Made by a program: the position numbers and the translations under genes. Of a stretch of DNA of 39,783 nt, positions 8,890 to 19,835 are shown piece after piece. Under the pieces are notes generated by a model, which had not been told where the DNA came from, searched no databases, and worked only from the letters and a program-made list of their open reading frames with translations. Position 1 is the stretch's first letter. Each line of letters starts with the position of its first letter. Source of the stretch: an uncultured cyanobacterium (lineage in GTDB: Bacteria > Cyanobacteriota > Cyanobacteriia > PCC-6307 > Cyanobiaceae); contig CAIRWM010000013.1 of NCBI GenBank assembly GCA_903882285.1, forward strand, positions 1-39,783, in the 5' to 3' direction.

Positions 8890-10335
8890 ATGAGTCCTGC
8901 CGCCAGCACCACAGCCCCGCAGAGCGAGGCCGGTCCGACCGCCACCAGCGTGAAGGTGAGCACCAGCCCGCGGCCGGCCAGCCGCCTGGCGATCGAACTG
9001 ACGGTCCCCGGCGGGCGCTGCCAGGCGAGCTACGACAGCGCCTTCGAGAAACTGAGCCGCAGCGTCAAGCTGCCCGGCTTCCGCAAGGGCAAGGTGCCCC
9101 GGCCGGTGCTGTTGCAGCAGATCGGCCCGCTGCGCATCCGCGCCACCGCCCTGGAGGAGCTGGTCGACGGCGTCTTCCGCGAGGCCCTGGGCCAGGAAAA
9201 GATCGAGGCCATCGGCCGGCCCGATCTCACCGAGGGCTTCGAGGCGGTGCTGGAGCGCTTCCAGCCCGGCAGTGAGCTCACCTTCACCCTGGAGCTGGAC
9301 GTGGAACCCACGCCCACGCTCAGGAGCACCAAGGGACTGAAGGCCGAGGCGGAGCCGGTCGCCTATGACCCGGCCCGGGTGGATGAATTGCTCGACCAGT
9401 CGCGGCGCCAGATGGCGGCACTGGTGCCGGTCGAGGACCGGGCCGCCGCCAGTGGCGACGTGGCCCAGGTGAGCTTCAGCGGCACCTATGCCGACAGCGG
9501 TGAGGCCATCGGTGGCGGCAGCAGCGACGGCATGGAGGTGGAGCTCGAGGAAGGCCGCATGATCCCCGGCTTCGTAGAAGGCATCATCGGCATGAAGCCC
9601 GGGGAGACCGCCGCGGTCAGCTGCACCTTCCCCGAGTCGTACCCGCAGGAGGAAGCCGCCGGCCGCCAGGCCGAGTTCACGATCACCCTGATCGACCTCA
9701 AGACGCGCGAACTCCCCCCCCTCGACGACGCCTTCGCCCAGCAGGCCAGCGACAAGCAGACCCTGGCCGAGCTGCGCGCCGAGCTTGAAGGTCGCCTGCG
9801 GGAGGACGCCGAAAAACGTCACCGCGCCAACCGCCATGATGCCCTTGTTGAGGCCCTGGTCGAGCAGCTGGAGGTGGAGCTGCCTGAAACCCTCGTCCAG
9901 GAGGAGGTGCGCAACCTGATCGAGCAGACCGCCGGCCAAATCGCCCAGCAGGGCATGGACATCAAGAAACTGTTCACCCCCGAGCTAGTACGCAGCCTGA
10001 TGGACACCTCCCGTCCCGAGGCGGAGCAGCGCCTGCGCCGCAGCCTGGCCCTCAAGGCCCTCGCCGCCGCCGAAGCGATCGAGGTGGCCGAGGCCGACCT
10101 CGCCGCCAAGATCCAGGAGGTGCGCCGCGGCCTGAGCGACACCGCCAACATCGACCCCGAGCGCCTGCGTCAGGCCATCGCCGATGACCTGCTGCGCGAG
10201 CGGCTGCTGGAGTGGCTGGAGGCCAACGCCACCGTGACCGACAAGGCCCCGGCCCCGCCAAATGCAGCGGAAAGCGAATCGGCTGAAGCCCCAGCCCAGC
10301 CGAAGGCGAAGAAGGCCGCAAAAGCCACCGACTGA
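8890..10335 (+). CDS. tig: Trigger factor
   Basis: Trigger factor is the ribosome-bound chaperone that meets nascent chains at the exit tunnel. The 481-residue product has a poorly conserved 30-residue leader, then the ribosome-binding domain containing the signature [12 protein letters not shown] (around residues 74-85), a central FKBP-type peptidyl-prolyl isomerase domain ([12 protein letters not shown] to about 290), and the helical C-terminal chaperone domain. The C-terminus ends in an Ala/Lys/Pro-rich tail (AKKAAKATD). It is followed after 56 bp by clpP and then clpX, the order common to many bacteria. The intergenic region to asd (8619-8889) is divergent and must hold both promoters, although I cannot point to convincing boxes. 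Confidence 0.96.
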   Translation: MSPAASTTAPQSEAGPTATSVKVSTSPRPASRLAIELTVPGGRCQASYDSAFEKLSRSVKLPGFRKGKVPRPVLLQQIGPLRIRATALEELVDGVFREALGQEKIEAIGRPDLTEGFEAVLERFQPGSELTFTLELDVEPTPTLRSTKGLKAEAEPVAYDPARVDELLDQSRRQMAALVPVEDRAAASGDVAQVSFSGTYADSGEAIGGGSSDGMEVELEEGRMIPGFVEGIIGMKPGETAAVSCTFPESYPQEEAAGRQAEFTITLIDLKTRELPPLDDAFAQQASDKQTLAELRAELEGRLREDAEKRHRANRHDALVEALVEQLEVELPETLVQEEVRNLIEQTAGQIAQQGMDIKKLFTPELVRSLMDTSRPEAEQRLRRSLALKALAAAEAIEVAEADLAAKIQEVRRGLSDTANIDPERLRQAIADDLLRERLLEWLEANATVTDKAPAPPNAAESESAEAPAQPKAKKAAKATD

Positions 10336-10391
10336 GCCGGCACCACAGCCCATAGATTGGCCCCCATCCAATTAGGCCAGCGAGGGCCAGC

Positions 10392-11114
10392 GTGATCGAC
10401 GCCTCCACCAACGCGCTCCCCGTCCCCGGCGGGATCCGCCGCCATCCGGTGCACAGCCACTGGAGCGGCCCCCGCCCCTGGGTCGGGCAGACGCCGCCAG
10501 TCCCTCAGGCCGCCCCCGGCATCCTGCCCACGGTGGTCGAACAATCGGGCCGGGGCGAGCGGGCCTTCGATATCTACTCGCGCCTGCTGCGCGAGCGCAT
10601 CATCTTTCTCGGCACCGGCATCGACGACCAGGTGGCCGACGCCTTGGTGGCGCAGCTGCTCTTCCTCGAGGCCGAAGATCCCGAAAAGGACATTCAGATC
10701 TACATCAACTCGCCGGGCGGCTCGGTCACCTCGGGGCTGGCGATCTACGACACCATGCAGCAGGTGGCCCCGGACGTGGTGACCATCTGCTATGGCCTCG
10801 CTGCCAGCATGGGGGCCTTCCTGCTCTCCGGGGGCACCAAGGGCAAGCGGCTGGCCCTGCCCAACGCCAGGATCATGATTCACCAGCCCCTCGGAGGTGC
10901 CCAGGGCCAGGCAGTCGACATCGAGATCCAGGCGCGCGAGATCCTCTTCCTCAAGGACACCCTCAACGGCCTGATGGCCGACCACACCGGTCAGCCCCTG
11001 GAGAAGATCGCCGAAGATACCGACCGCGACTACTTCCTTTCCCCGGCGGAAGCGGTTGAATACGGCCTGATCGACAAGGTGGTCGACGAGGCCGGCATTC
11101 CCGCCGCCGGCTGA
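10392..11114 (+). CDS. clpP: ATP-dependent Clp protease proteolytic subunit, N-terminally extended
   Basis: This is a ClpP serine peptidase subunit. Ser139 lies in [10 protein letters not shown], His164 in IMIHQPLGG, and Asp213 in TDRDYFLS, forming the catalytic triad. From the GTG at 10392 the protein has 240 residues, about 45 more than a typical ClpP; the extra N-terminal stretch is Pro-, His- and Trp-containing ([12 protein letters not shown]) and precedes the conserved [11 protein letters not shown]. The extension may be a propeptide or a longer axial loop, or the true start may lie further in, although I see no better start codon before residue 50. Its position directly before clpX argues that it is the ClpX partner. 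Confidence 0.94.
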   Translation: MIDASTNALPVPGGIRRHPVHSHWSGPRPWVGQTPPVPQAAPGILPTVVEQSGRGERAFDIYSRLLRERIIFLGTGIDDQVADALVAQLLFLEAEDPEKDIQIYINSPGGSVTSGLAIYDTMQQVAPDVVTICYGLAASMGAFLLSGGTKGKRLALPNARIMIHQPLGGAQGQAVDIEIQAREILFLKDTLNGLMADHTGQPLEKIAEDTDRDYFLSPAEAVEYGLIDKVVDEAGIPAAG

Positions 11115-11299
11115 GTTCATGACAGCCACCGTGCCCTCCCAACCCTGTCTCCCCGGATTGATCCCGACCCGGTTTGATTCTTAAGGAAGGCAACGGCAAC
11201 GGCTTTCAGGTTGATCCTTGAAGCTGGGACTGCCATCCCTGTCCGGTCGCTCCCCGTCCGATCTTCCCCGGACGCCCCTCGCCGCCCTTCCCGTCGCCG

Positions 11300-12661
<1,362 letters not shown>

Positions 12662-12752
12662 TTCCCGGGCGGGCAATCCCCACCTCAAGGCCGTGGGGCT
12701 GCGCGGCACACCGGCGCGAAGCTGAACGGGCGTTCTTCTCTCCCCGCACGCC

Positions 12753-13433
12753 TTGACCGCCGCCGACCATCTGCAGGCTCCCCGCCGGCACGGGCTGTTC
12801 ATGCACCACGGCATCGACCTGGGGGACGGCAGCGTGGCCCACTACCTGGAGGGCCGCGAGATCCTGCGCAGCCAACGGGAGGAGTTCAGCCGCGGCCAGC
12901 TGATCACCGCGGTGGACTACCCCGAGGGCGACTGTTCGCCGGCGGGGGTCGTGCTGCGCCGGGCCATGGGCCGTCTAGGGGAGCAGCGCTACAACCTGCT
13001 GTTCAACAACTGCGAACACTTCGCCCACTGGTGCAAGACCGGGCGCCACCGCAGCAGCCAGGTGGAAGGCTGGCTGCACACCGGCAGCCTCGGAGCCCTG
13101 GCCCTGGGCCAGTTCGTGCCAGCGGCGCTGCTCACCGGGACGCGGGTGGTGCTGCGTCAGGGACTCAAGCTGGAGGGCGACCATCTGGAGAAGGGCCGGG
13201 AGCTGGCCCTGCGCAGCCTGGAACAGCTCGACGGGCTGCGCCTCAAGCTGCAGCAGCGACTGGAAGAGGAGCTGGCCCGGGCAGAACTGCGCTGGGGCGG
13301 CGAAGCGGCGGACGGCAGCGACCAGTTCCGCCGCCTGCGGGCCGCCGCCCAGACCCTGGCCGACCAGCTCAGTGCCGTGGAAGAGATGGAAGCGAAGCTG
13401 GAGCGCCTGCTGGAGCCTGGGGACGGCCGGTAA
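12753..13433 (+). CDS. LRAT/NlpC-P60-fold protein with C-terminal helical region
   Basis: The first 100 residues carry the hallmarks of the LRAT-like branch of the NlpC/P60 papain-like fold: HHGIDLGDGSVAHYLEG near the N-terminus supplies the histidine pair, and FNNCEHFAHWCKTG supplies the catalytic-type Cys in the NCEHF motif. Bacterial members are thought to be thiol acyltransferases or hydrolases acting on lipids or peptides, but few are tested. Residues 105-130 could dip into a membrane (LGALALGQFVPAALL), and the last 90 are a charged, probably coiled helical region. The start is a TTG at 12753; the first ATG (12801) would cut into the conserved histidine motif. It is flanked by clpX and dnaX. 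Confidence 0.75.
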   Translation: MTAADHLQAPRRHGLFMHHGIDLGDGSVAHYLEGREILRSQREEFSRGQLITAVDYPEGDCSPAGVVLRRAMGRLGEQRYNLLFNNCEHFAHWCKTGRHRSSQVEGWLHTGSLGALALGQFVPAALLTGTRVVLRQGLKLEGDHLEKGRELALRSLEQLDGLRLKLQQRLEEELARAELRWGGEAADGSDQFRRLRAAAQTLADQLSAVEEMEAKLERLLEPGDGR

Positions 13434-13458
13434 CCTTGAGACCCCTCGGGGCGAGCCC

Positions 13459-15330
13459 ATGGCCCAGGCCTACCAGCCCCTCCATCACAAATACCGTCCC
13501 CAGCGCTTCGACCAGCTGGTGGGGCAGGAGGCGATCGCCACCACCCTGGGCCAGGCGCTGCGCACCGGGAGAATCGCGCCGGCCTATCTCTTCAGCGGCC
13601 CGCGCGGCACCGGCAAGACCTCCAGCGCCCGCATCCTGGCCCGGTCGCTGAACTGCATCGCCGGCGAGGGCCCCACGCCCCAGCCCTGCGGCCGCTGTGA
13701 GCTCTGCACCACCATTGCCGCCGGCAACGCCCTCGACGTGATCGAGATCGACGCCGCCTCCAACACCGGCGTTGACAACATCCGCGAACTTATTGAGCGC
13801 TCCCGCTTCGCGCCGGTGCAGGCGCGCTGGAAGGTCTACGTGATCGACGAGTGTCACATGCTCTCAACGGCGGCCTTCAACGCCCTGCTCAAGACCCTGG
13901 AGGAGCCGCCCCCCCGGGTGGTGTTCATCCTGGCCACCACCGATCCCCAGCGGGTGCTGCCGACGATCCTGTCGCGCTGCCAGCGCTTCGACTTCCGGCG
14001 CATCCCCCTGGAGGCCCTGGAGGGTCACCTGCGCTGGATCGCCGAACAGGAGGCGATCGGCATCACGCCCGAGGCCCTCAGGGTGGTGGCCCAGCGGGCC
14101 CAGGGGGGCCTGCGGGACGCCGAGAGCCTGCTCGACCAGCTGAGCCTGCTGCCGGCACCGATCGAGGTCATCGCCGTGTGGGAACTGCTCGGCGCCGTGC
14201 CCGAGGAGGAACTGCTGCTGCTGGCCGAGGCGATGGCCGCCGCCGACCCGCTAGCCGTGGTGGAGGCCTGTCGCCAACTGCTCGAGCGCGGCCGCGAACC
14301 TGGCGCCGTACTGCAGGGCCTGGCAGGCCTGCTACGCGATCTGCTGCTGGCCGGCGTGGCCCCGGACCGGTTGGAGCTCACCGGCGTCTCCCCCCAGCTG
14401 CGGCCGCGCTTGCCCGAGCTGGCCCGCCGCATTGGCAAGGCCCGGCTGCTGCTCTGGCAGGCCCAGCTCAAAGGCAGCGAACAACAGCTGCGCCAGAGCG
14501 TGCAGCCGCGGCTCTGGCTCGAGGTGCTGCTGCTGGGCCTGCTGGCCGAACCCCAGGCCGCCGCAGCCGCTCCAGCAGCCAGCGGCCAGCGGCCAGCCCC
14601 GCATGCAGTCCCTGCGCCGGCAGCTCCCATCACGGCCAACCCCGTTGCCGCCCACCCCGTCGCGGCGGCAAGCCCGGCGAACCCCGTCGCCGTGCCTCCG
14701 GTCACGGAGACCGCCAACGTTCCACCCGCCCCAGCGGAGACCACCAACCTGCCTGAGTTGTGGCAGCAGATCCTGGCCGGGCTCGAACTGCCGTCCACCC
14801 GCATGCTGCTGTCCCAGCAGGCCCAGCTGGTGCGCCTCGATGCCAGCCGGGCCGTGGTGCGCGTCTCCGGGACCTGGATGGCCATGGTGCAGAGCCGGGC
14901 AGCCCTGCTGGAGCAGGCGATCACCCGCACCCTCGGCAGCCCGCGTCGGCTGATGCTCGAAGGCGGCGGCGAACACCAACCCGCCACAACCCGCTCGGGT
15001 CCGCCGCACCGCACCGCCCCGCCATCGTCGGCAGCGCCCCCGGCCATCGCCCCGCCGGCGACAGCAGCGGCAGCAGACGCCGTCCCCTCGCCAACCAGCG
15101 CTCCACCGTCTCCGACCAGCGCCCAGCCCGCGCCAGCGACCGCAGCAGCGGCCTGCGCAGCGCCTGTCCAGAACGGGGCCTCCCCCGCCCCGGCGGCACC
15201 ATCCCCCCAACCCGAGCTGCCGCCGCTGCGCTCCGGCCTCGACGAGAAGGCTCGACGCCTGGCCGACTTCTTCAACGGCGAAGTGGTGGAACTGGAAGAG
15301 CCGTCGGACCCAGGCAGCGCCGCCGCCTGA
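13459..15330 (+). CDS. dnaX: DNA polymerase III subunit gamma/tau
   Basis: DnaX is the ATPase of the clamp loader. From the ATG at 13459 the product has 623 residues: it opens with the family signature LHHKYRPQRFDQLVGQ, Walker A GPRGTGKT at 47-54, the zinc module with Cys at 66, 77, 80 and 83, DECHM at 130-134 and the sensor region LATTDPQRVL. No intein interrupts the Walker A region or the DECH motif, unlike some other cyanobacterial dnaX genes. Residues 380-440 and 500-590 are long Ala/Pro-rich linkers. I did not find a convincing slippery heptamer for making a short gamma form. An upstream open frame to 13372 overlaps the LRAT-like gene and is not conserved. Confidence 0.96.
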   Translation: MAQAYQPLHHKYRPQRFDQLVGQEAIATTLGQALRTGRIAPAYLFSGPRGTGKTSSARILARSLNCIAGEGPTPQPCGRCELCTTIAAGNALDVIEIDAASNTGVDNIRELIERSRFAPVQARWKVYVIDECHMLSTAAFNALLKTLEEPPPRVVFILATTDPQRVLPTILSRCQRFDFRRIPLEALEGHLRWIAEQEAIGITPEALRVVAQRAQGGLRDAESLLDQLSLLPAPIEVIAVWELLGAVPEEELLLLAEAMAAADPLAVVEACRQLLERGREPGAVLQGLAGLLRDLLLAGVAPDRLELTGVSPQLRPRLPELARRIGKARLLLWQAQLKGSEQQLRQSVQPRLWLEVLLLGLLAEPQAAAAAPAASGQRPAPHAVPAPAAPITANPVAAHPVAAASPANPVAVPPVTETANVPPAPAETTNLPELWQQILAGLELPSTRMLLSQQAQLVRLDASRAVVRVSGTWMAMVQSRAALLEQAITRTLGSPRRLMLEGGGEHQPATTRSGPPHRTAPPSSAAPPAIAPPATAAAADAVPSPTSAPPSPTSAQPAPATAAAACAAPVQNGASPAPAAPSPQPELPPLRSGLDEKARRLADFFNGEVVELEEPSDPGSAAA

Positions 15331-15369
15331 GCAGGCCCCCTCCGCCGATCGCTTGAGCCCTACGACGCC

Positions 15370-16797
15370 TCAGGCCTGCCCCCCCTCCGCGGCCAGTTCG
15401 GCATCAGGATCGACCTCCAGCCCCAGGGGGGGCGGCGCCTCCTCCTCCGCGCCGAGGTGCTGCGTCTTGGCCCAGACCAGCCGCTTCGGCAGCAGGGCCA
15501 TGCGCAGGGTGACCCAGGGGATCACCACGAACCAATGCATCAGATAGACGATGCCGAGGGCCACGGTCAGCGGCGTCATGGCCGGGAGAGGCGGGCCCTC
15601 GCTCGGGCGTCGGCAGCCCTGGACGATCGTCAGGCCCGAAAGGCCAAGGGCCACGATCGAAAAGGGCCACATCGTGGGGGGCGTGCGGGTGAGCAGCACC
15701 CCGAGCAGGTCGGCGGCGGTCAGGACCGGCATCACGTACTGAAGCAGGAAGAAGGCGATCAGATCGACGCGGCGCCGGGCACTGAGTCGATCCGACAGCA
15801 GTCCGGGGGCGTAGTCGAGGAAGCGCTGAAGGCCGCCCTCGGCCCAGCGCTGGCGCTGGCGCCAGAGGGCGGGCAAGGTCAGCACTGCCTCCTCCTTCAC
15901 CGGCGGATCCCAGAGCACGCCGATCGGCTCCTGCCCGAGCAGCAGCCGGAAGCTGAGGTCGAGGTCATCGGTGACCGTGGCCTCATTGAAACCGCCGCAG
16001 GCGAGCACCGCCTCGCGGCGCAGGAGCTGACCGTTGCCCCGCAGCTCGGTCACCCCACCCGTGGCCAGGCGGCCTTCCTGGATCAGAGCGTCAAAGGCCA
16101 TCTCCATCGCCTGGGCTCGGGTGAGCAGATTCACCTCAGCGTTGGCCACGGCCTTGCGCAGCTGCACCGCCGACCATCCGCCTGCCTCCGCCCAGGGAAG
16201 CAGCCGCTCGAGCACGTCCACCTGAAGGTCGGCATCGGCGTCGAGCACGAACATCCAACGGCCCTCGAGCTGCTGCAGCACCAGGTTGAGGGCGCCCGAC
16301 TTGCCGCCACCCGCATCACGGGACCGGCGCAAGACCCGCAGCTGGGGATGGCGGGTCTGCAGGTCGGCGAGCACCTCGGGCGTGCGGTCCTCACTGCCGT
16401 CGTCGATCACCCAAAGCAACAGCCGCTCTTGGGGGTAGTCCAGGCCGGCGATGCGCTCGACCAATCGTCCGATCACGGCCTGCTCGTCACGGGCCGCCAC
16501 CACCACATCCACCGCCGACGGGGCACCTGCATCGGCCGGGGGCGCGATCGCGTCTGTAGCGACGACGTCGGCACCATCTTCAGGGCCTGAGACCCCAGCG
16601 GTTTCCGGCCCCCGGGTGAGCGCCAGGACCACCGCGCGCAGGCTGTAACCACCCAGAAGCAGCGCCAGGGTGGCGGCCGGAATCAGGCTGCGCCCAGGGC
16701 CCAGCCAGTGGGGGCCGATCCCGGCGGCGGCGCAGCAGAAAAGGAACACGGCAGCCTTGCTGCGGCGGCGATCGTTGACACTGCCGCCGGCGGTCAT
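15370..16797 (-). CDS. Family 2 glycosyltransferase, membrane-bound, probable glucosyldiacylglycerol synthase
   Basis: This 475-residue protein is a processive-type GT2 enzyme: VIDDGSEDRTP (DDGS at 132-135), the metal-binding DADAD at 186-190, TDDLDLSFR (276-284) and the acceptor motif QRQRWAEGGLQRFLDY (QRQRW at 314-318). Two membrane segments precede the catalytic domain and about four follow it. Length, layout and the RWAEGGLQR pattern resemble the cyanobacterial monoglucosyldiacylglycerol synthase (Synechocystis Sll1377, MgdA), which makes the precursor of galactolipids in thylakoids. That assignment is from memory of the family and could be confused with other GT2 enzymes, so I leave the symbol blank. 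The minus-strand gene converges on dnaX with a 39-bp gap. Confidence 0.85.
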   Translation of the reverse strand: MTAGGSVNDRRRSKAAVFLFCCAAAGIGPHWLGPGRSLIPAATLALLLGGYSLRAVVLALTRGPETAGVSGPEDGADVVATDAIAPPADAGAPSAVDVVVAARDEQAVIGRLVERIAGLDYPQERLLLWVIDDGSEDRTPEVLADLQTRHPQLRVLRRSRDAGGGKSGALNLVLQQLEGRWMFVLDADADLQVDVLERLLPWAEAGGWSAVQLRKAVANAEVNLLTRAQAMEMAFDALIQEGRLATGGVTELRGNGQLLRREAVLACGGFNEATVTDDLDLSFRLLLGQEPIGVLWDPPVKEEAVLTLPALWRQRQRWAEGGLQRFLDYAPGLLSDRLSARRRVDLIAFFLLQYVMPVLTAADLLGVLLTRTPPTMWPFSIVALGLSGLTIVQGCRRPSEGPPLPAMTPLTVALGIVYLMHWFVVIPWVTLRMALLPKRLVWAKTQHLGAEEEAPPPLGLEVDPDAELAAEGGQA

Positions 16798-16821
16798 GGC
16801 ATCCCCGGAAGTGAAGGAACT

Positions 16822-18489
16822 CTAAGGGGCGCCCCCAAGACTGCCGAGGGGGGTCAGGGCGGTGCCGGGGTAATAGTGCTCCAGGATCTGGCGGCTGCTC
16901 CAGCCGCGCCGGGCCAGATCGATGGCCCCGGCCTGGGAGAGCCCGGCCCCGTGACCGAAGCCACCGCCCTCCACCAGCCAGCGGTCCGCTCCGCTGGGGG
17001 TGACCGTGAACAGGGTGCTGGGCAGCTGGCGCAGGGTGCGGCGAATCGCATCGAGCCGCAGCACCCGGGTGCCGGCACTGCCCTCGATCGCCAGGGCGAG
17101 TACCCGGCCGCTCGGGCCGCGCTCCAGCACCACCAGCCGGCGAGGGGTGCCGACTCGATCCGCCCCGGCCCCGAGGGCCGCCACCAGCTGGGCGGCACTG
17201 AGCTGTCGCTGCCAGCGGAAGACGGGATGATCGCCCCCCCAAGCCAGGCCGCCCCCCTGCAGCAGCGCTGGCAGAGCGGAGGCGGCCAGGGGCAACGGGA
17301 AGCGCGCCGCGAAGGGCGCCGGACCATCGAGGAAGGGGCGCAGATAGGGGAGGGGGTCCCCGCTCCAGACCTCCTCGAAACCCGCCGCCACACCGCCGTT
17401 GCTGGCGTGATAGACGGCATGGATCGGTTGCCCCCCCGTGGCCAGAACCTGATGGCGGCTGACCGCAATCGCCCGGCGCACCGGCGCACCGGCCTGGCGG
17501 GGATCGCTGTAGACCTGGCACTGGGTATCGGCGCAGAGGTGGTAGCCATCCACCGCAAAGCGATGCCGGTTGCGCACCGCCCAGGTGCGCGCCAGCACGG
17601 CCTGGGCCTCCAGGGCCGCCGGCGGCGACCCCGCGCCGATCTCATGGGGGACGACGCCCTCGAGGTAGCGCTCAAGGGGCACCTGCTCCACCAGGCTCCA
17701 GCGTCCGTAGGCATCCGCTTGCAGCAGGAACGGGCCGGCGTAGGTGCCCGCCTTCCAGAGCAGGCCGCCGGGGGCCTGAATCGCGATCGGCCCCTGCAGG
17801 GTCACCGTGCCGGCGGCCCGGCGCAGCTCCAAGACCAGCCCCTGGGTCTCGCGGCGCTCCTCCAGCCGGGGGAGCTCCCCCTGCGGCTCCGGCGCCGAGG
17901 TAGGGGCCCACACCTCCCAGTCCTTCGGCTTGGCGATCACGGCCGCCGCCCCCTGGGCCCGCCACTGCAGCGCGGCCTGTTCAGCGCTCTCGAAGCTGGC
18001 GTAGGGGCCAAGCACGTGGCGCCGCAGCTGGAACGGCTCCGCCAGGGGCTCCCGGCGCCAGTGCAGCACGAGGTTGGGCGCCATAAAGCGCTGCCCCCGG
18101 GCGTCGATCAGGGTGAGGGCGCCGCTGGCCGCCGCCAGCGACAGGGGGGAGGCCGCAGCGGCGTCCGCGCCAGGGGCCGGCCCGAGCTGGGCCGCCAGGG
18201 CCACCCACAGCACCGGGGCGGCGGAATCCATCGCCGCGGCGGTCGGTGCGGGCCAATGCAGGGGCTCCGCCGCGGCGGGGAGCGGCAGCGGCGAGGGTTC
18301 CGGGGCCGCAGCGCCCGCCGATGACAAGGGGACGTCCGGCAGCGACGACGCGCGGCAGCCGCCGGCCATCAGCAGCAGGCCACCCACCAGCACGGCCGCC
18401 AGAGGGCGCAACAGGACCCGGCCAGCCGGCTGGGTGCGGGCGGCGGTGCGGCGGGGAGCGGTGCGGCGGGCAGGCAGGCTCAGGGACAT
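16822..18489 (-). CDS. SpoIID/LytB-domain protein, secreted or lipoprotein
   Basis: The 555-residue product has an N-terminal Arg-rich segment and a hydrophobic stretch ending LLLMAGGC, which could be a signal peptide or an imperfect lipobox. The second half matches the SpoIID/LytB family: [31 protein letters not shown], then [36 protein letters not shown] and the C-terminal [33 protein letters not shown]. SpoIID of Bacillus is a lytic transglycosylase; cyanobacterial homologues are presumed to act on the cell wall. I placed the start at the ATG at 18489; the frame stays open to 19398, but that extension runs antisense through rpmI and rplT. Mid-protein residues 120-170 resemble a sporulation-related (SPOR-like) repeat, which is tentative. 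Confidence 0.88.
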   Translation of the reverse strand: MSLSLPARRTAPRRTAARTQPAGRVLLRPLAAVLVGGLLLMAGGCRASSLPDVPLSSAGAAAPEPSPLPLPAAAEPLHWPAPTAAAMDSAAPVLWVALAAQLGPAPGADAAAASPLSLAAASGALTLIDARGQRFMAPNLVLHWRREPLAEPFQLRRHVLGPYASFESAEQAALQWRAQGAAAVIAKPKDWEVWAPTSAPEPQGELPRLEERRETQGLVLELRRAAGTVTLQGPIAIQAPGGLLWKAGTYAGPFLLQADAYGRWSLVEQVPLERYLEGVVPHEIGAGSPPAALEAQAVLARTWAVRNRHRFAVDGYHLCADTQCQVYSDPRQAGAPVRRAIAVSRHQVLATGGQPIHAVYHASNGGVAAGFEEVWSGDPLPYLRPFLDGPAPFAARFPLPLAASALPALLQGGGLAWGGDHPVFRWQRQLSAAQLVAALGAGADRVGTPRRLVVLERGPSGRVLALAIEGSAGTRVLRLDAIRRTLRQLPSTLFTVTPSGADRWLVEGGGFGHGAGLSQAGAIDLARRGWSSRQILEHYYPGTALTPLGSLGGAP

Positions 18490-18621
18490 GGGCGGAACGA
18501 CGGGGAAGACTGGGGAGAGGGAGCGTTGCGGATAGCCATCGCCCGGGGGCTGGCACAGGGGGGCTTGGAGATGGGTTCCCCCGCGTCGTACTCTGCTTGT
18601 TTGTGCCTGCGCTGTAGCGAG

Positions 18622-18819
18622 ATGCCGAAGCTCAAGACCCGCAAAGCGGCCGCCAAGCGGTTCAAGGTGACCGGCAGCGGCAAATTCATGCGCCGGCGCG
18701 CCTTCCACAACCACCTGCTCGATCACAAGAGCCCCAAACGCAAGCGCTACCTGGGCACGATGGCTGTCGTCGACGAGCGCGATCACGACAACGTGTCGCT
18801 GATGCTCCCCTACGCCTGA
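18622..18819 (+). CDS. rpmI: 50S ribosomal protein L35
   Basis: L35 is a small basic protein of the large ribosomal subunit. The 65-residue product has the full family pattern: [20 protein letters not shown] at the start and [14 protein letters not shown] in the middle. The upstream in-frame extension to 18526 is not conserved. It is followed after 42 bp by rplT, the usual pair. The 132 bp between its ATG and the divergent SpoIID gene probably hold both promoters. The translation factor gene infC, often in front of this pair elsewhere, is not adjacent here. Confidence 0.97.
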   Translation: MPKLKTRKAAAKRFKVTGSGKFMRRRAFHNHLLDHKSPKRKRYLGTMAVVDERDHDNVSLMLPYA

Positions 18820-18861
18820 CCTCCAGGCTCCCCATCCACCGAGTTCACCTGAGTTCCATCC

Positions 18862-19209
18862 ATGGCCCGCGTCAAGAGGGGCAACGTCGCCCGCAAACGC
18901 CGCAACAAGATCCTGCGCCTGGCCCGAGGCTTCCGCGGCAGCAGCGGCAGCCTCTTCCGCACCGCCAACCAGCGGGTGATGAAGGCCCTTTGCAACGCCT
19001 ATCGCGATCGTCGCCGCCGCAAGCGCGACTTCCGTCGTCTCTGGATCACCCGCATCAATGCGGCCGCCCGCATCAATGGCGTGAGCTACAGCCGCCTGAT
19101 CGGCGGACTGAAGAAGGCCGACGTGCGCCTGAATCGCAAGATGCTGGCCCAGCTCGCCGTAGCCGATCCAGTCAGCTTCACCGCGGTGGTCACCGCCGCC
19201 GGCAACTGA
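18862..19209 (+). CDS. rplT: 50S ribosomal protein L20
   Basis: L20 binds 23S rRNA early in large-subunit assembly and represses its own operon in several bacteria. The 115-residue product is full length, with the signature [25 protein letters not shown] at the N-terminus and [23 protein letters not shown] in the C-terminal globular domain. It is co-transcribed with rpmI. Confidence 0.97.
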   Translation: MARVKRGNVARKRRNKILRLARGFRGSSGSLFRTANQRVMKALCNAYRDRRRRKRDFRRLWITRINAAARINGVSYSRLIGGLKKADVRLNRKMLAQLAVADPVSFTAVVTAAGN

Positions 19210-19231
19210 CACTCCCCTCCAGCCTGGCCCG

Positions 19232-19786
19232 ATGATCGATCTGCTGCCCCAGGCGTACCTGATCGGGCTGATTGTCCTGCTGGGCGGAGCCGCCGTGTTG
19301 GTGGCCCGACAGATTCTGCGCGTCCGCCGGGACGAACTTGCCCTGATCCGTCTGGGCGAGGGATCCACCGACAAGAACATCCCGCGGGACGCCGCCAACC
19401 TCTACGAACTTGCCTCGGTGCAGTTACGCAAGCGGCTCTACGGCCAGGCGGCTGACAACCTCAAGCAGGCTCTCAAGCAGGCCGAGGCCGAGCAAGCTCC
19501 CGACGAAGCCCGGGCGTTGATCGAGAACGCCCTCGGCTTTGCCCTCGCGGCCCAATCCAAGTACCCGTCGGCCGTCCGCCACTACCGGGCCGCCCTGCGC
19601 GCCAAGGCCGACTATCCCGTGGCCCTCAACAATCTGGCCTTCGCGCTGGAGAAGCAGCAGAAGCCCGAGGAGGCACGGGCCAGTTACGAACAGGTGCTGG
19701 CCCTCGACGCTGGAAACAAGACCGCCCGCAAGCGGCTCCAATCGCTCGATCGCCGCAGCGGCATCGACAGCGGCAAGGCGGCCTGA
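19232..19786 (+). CDS. Membrane-anchored TPR protein, Ycf37-like
   Basis: The 184-residue product has one N-terminal membrane segment (AYLIGLIVLLGGAAVLVA, about residues 8-25) followed by about three tetratricopeptide repeats, seen as ANLYELASVQLRKRLYGQAADNLKQAL, LENALGFALAAQSKYPSAVRHYRAAL and ALNNLAFALEKQQKPEEARASYEQVLAL in sequence-local form. Size and layout match Ycf37, a thylakoid protein that helps photosystem I assembly or stability in Synechocystis. The position directly after rplT (22 bp) suggests it shares that transcript. TPR proteins are easily confused with one another, so Ycf37 identity is probable rather than certain. Confidence 0.8.
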   Translation: MIDLLPQAYLIGLIVLLGGAAVLVARQILRVRRDELALIRLGEGSTDKNIPRDAANLYELASVQLRKRLYGQAADNLKQALKQAEAEQAPDEARALIENALGFALAAQSKYPSAVRHYRAALRAKADYPVALNNLAFALEKQQKPEEARASYEQVLALDAGNKTARKRLQSLDRRSGIDSGKAA

Positions 19787-19835
19787 AGGTACGCCTCCGC
19801 CAAGAGACATCGCCACCGCGGCATCACCAGAGATT

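Noticed and set aside
8629-9939. Minus-strand open frame across tig
   Set aside because: Antisense shadow of trigger factor with no conserved content.
13600-13900. Possible intein in dnaX
   Set aside because: Sequence through Walker A, the zinc module and DECH is continuous, so no intein is present.
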